From NCBI GenBank assembly GCA_001465935.1, contig LNKV01000139.1:5956-19996 (forward strand): 14,041 nt of DNA, given 5' to 3'. Positions 13,890-14,041 of the stretch are shown piece after piece. The DNA is from Clarireedia homoeocarpa. Its lineage: Eukaryota; Ascomycota; Leotiomycetes; Helotiales; Rutstroemiaceae. Every line of letters begins with the position of its first letter. The stretch's first letter is position 1. A model generated the notes under the pieces. That model saw only the letters and a list, made by a program, of their open reading frames with translations, did not search any database and was not told the origin of the DNA. Both the position numbers and the translations under genes were made by a program.

Positions 13890-13987
13890 ACCTGCATCCC
13901 TGCAAGGCAGGGGGAGAGGCAGCCCGGCTTTGCTTTTTAGTTTTTACCTGGGTCCTTCTTCTATCTCCCCTCTCTCCACCTCATACC
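13890..13987. repeat. GC-rich cluster
   Basis: CCTGCATCCCTGCAAGGCAGGGGG forms a hairpin, followed by more GC and a CT-rich stretch (CTCCCCTCTCTCCACC). It leads directly into the terminal palindrome and has no gene. Confidence 0.6.
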
Positions 13988-14041
13988 TCCCCTCTGCGAA
14001 GCGACTCCTCAATTAATTGAGGAGTCGCTTCGCAGAGGGGA
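13988..14041. repeat. 54-nt perfect palindrome at the right edge
   Basis: TCCCCTCTGCGAAGCGACTC and its exact reverse complement meet at AATTAATT. It is the longest version of the repeat also present at 1-56 and 9016-9071. Its last 43 nt equal the first 43 nt of the window. Confidence 0.92.

Noticed and set aside
13599..13897. Frames rich in Lys, Phe and Ile on both strands
   Set aside because: They are translations of A and T runs in inverted-repeat elements.
1..14041. CRISPR array or bacterial mobile system
   Set aside because: Repeats are dispersed palindromes and AT elements without regular spacers, and the genes are fungal mitochondrial.

Overview
The window is a stretch of mitochondrial DNA from a filamentous fungus, most likely a basidiomycete of the Agaricomycetes type. 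The evidence is an atp8-atp6 gene pair of fungal type, a split small-subunit rRNA, group I and group II introns carrying LAGLIDADG or GIY-YIG endonuclease genes, an AT-rich base composition with GC-rich palindromes, and in-frame TGA codons that must be read as tryptophan (genetic code 4). With that code several apparently broken reading frames become single intact proteins. Every gene I recognise is on the minus strand, so the map reads from right to left.

From right to left: atp8 (13566-13420). Then atp6 (12904-9325), three exons giving 259 codons, split by two group I introns; the first holds a LAGLIDADG endonuclease fused in frame to exon 1, the second a decayed GIY-YIG-type gene of which only the NUMOD1 tail is visible. 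Then a GC-rich repeat cluster (about 8915-9110), a tRNA-like sequence beside a 40-nt perfect palindrome (8553-8663), and atp9 (8360-7728), which is interrupted by a 426-nt piece of large-subunit rRNA. A mosaic follows (7589-5260) of two decayed members of an unrecognised, tryptophan/cysteine-rich protein family, AT-rich inverted-repeat elements, and the tRNA genes for Lys, Gly and Asp.

Next is rns, the small-subunit rRNA (about 5066-1135). It is split by a group II intron near E. coli position 952 that encodes a LAGLIDADG protein, and by a small ORF-less group I intron near E. coli position 1506 that leaves a last exon of only about 20 nt. The left end has a hairpin, a second tRNA-like sequence, an AT-rich element and an orphan GIY-YIG endonuclease remnant (about 625-130).

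The functional core is atp8/atp6, parts of the ATP synthase Fo sector, and rns with three tRNAs for mitochondrial translation. Three things are unusual: the rnl fragment inside atp9, the repeated insertion of GC-rich palindromes and AT-rich inverted repeats into introns and reading frames, and the unknown protein pair. The first 43 nt and last 43 nt of the window are identical and lie in a palindromic repeat that also occurs internally, so the window is either a contig broken at repeats or a circle opened there. rnl (except for the fragment), cob, cox and nad genes are absent, so this is only part of a mitochondrial genome, or a subgenomic molecule.
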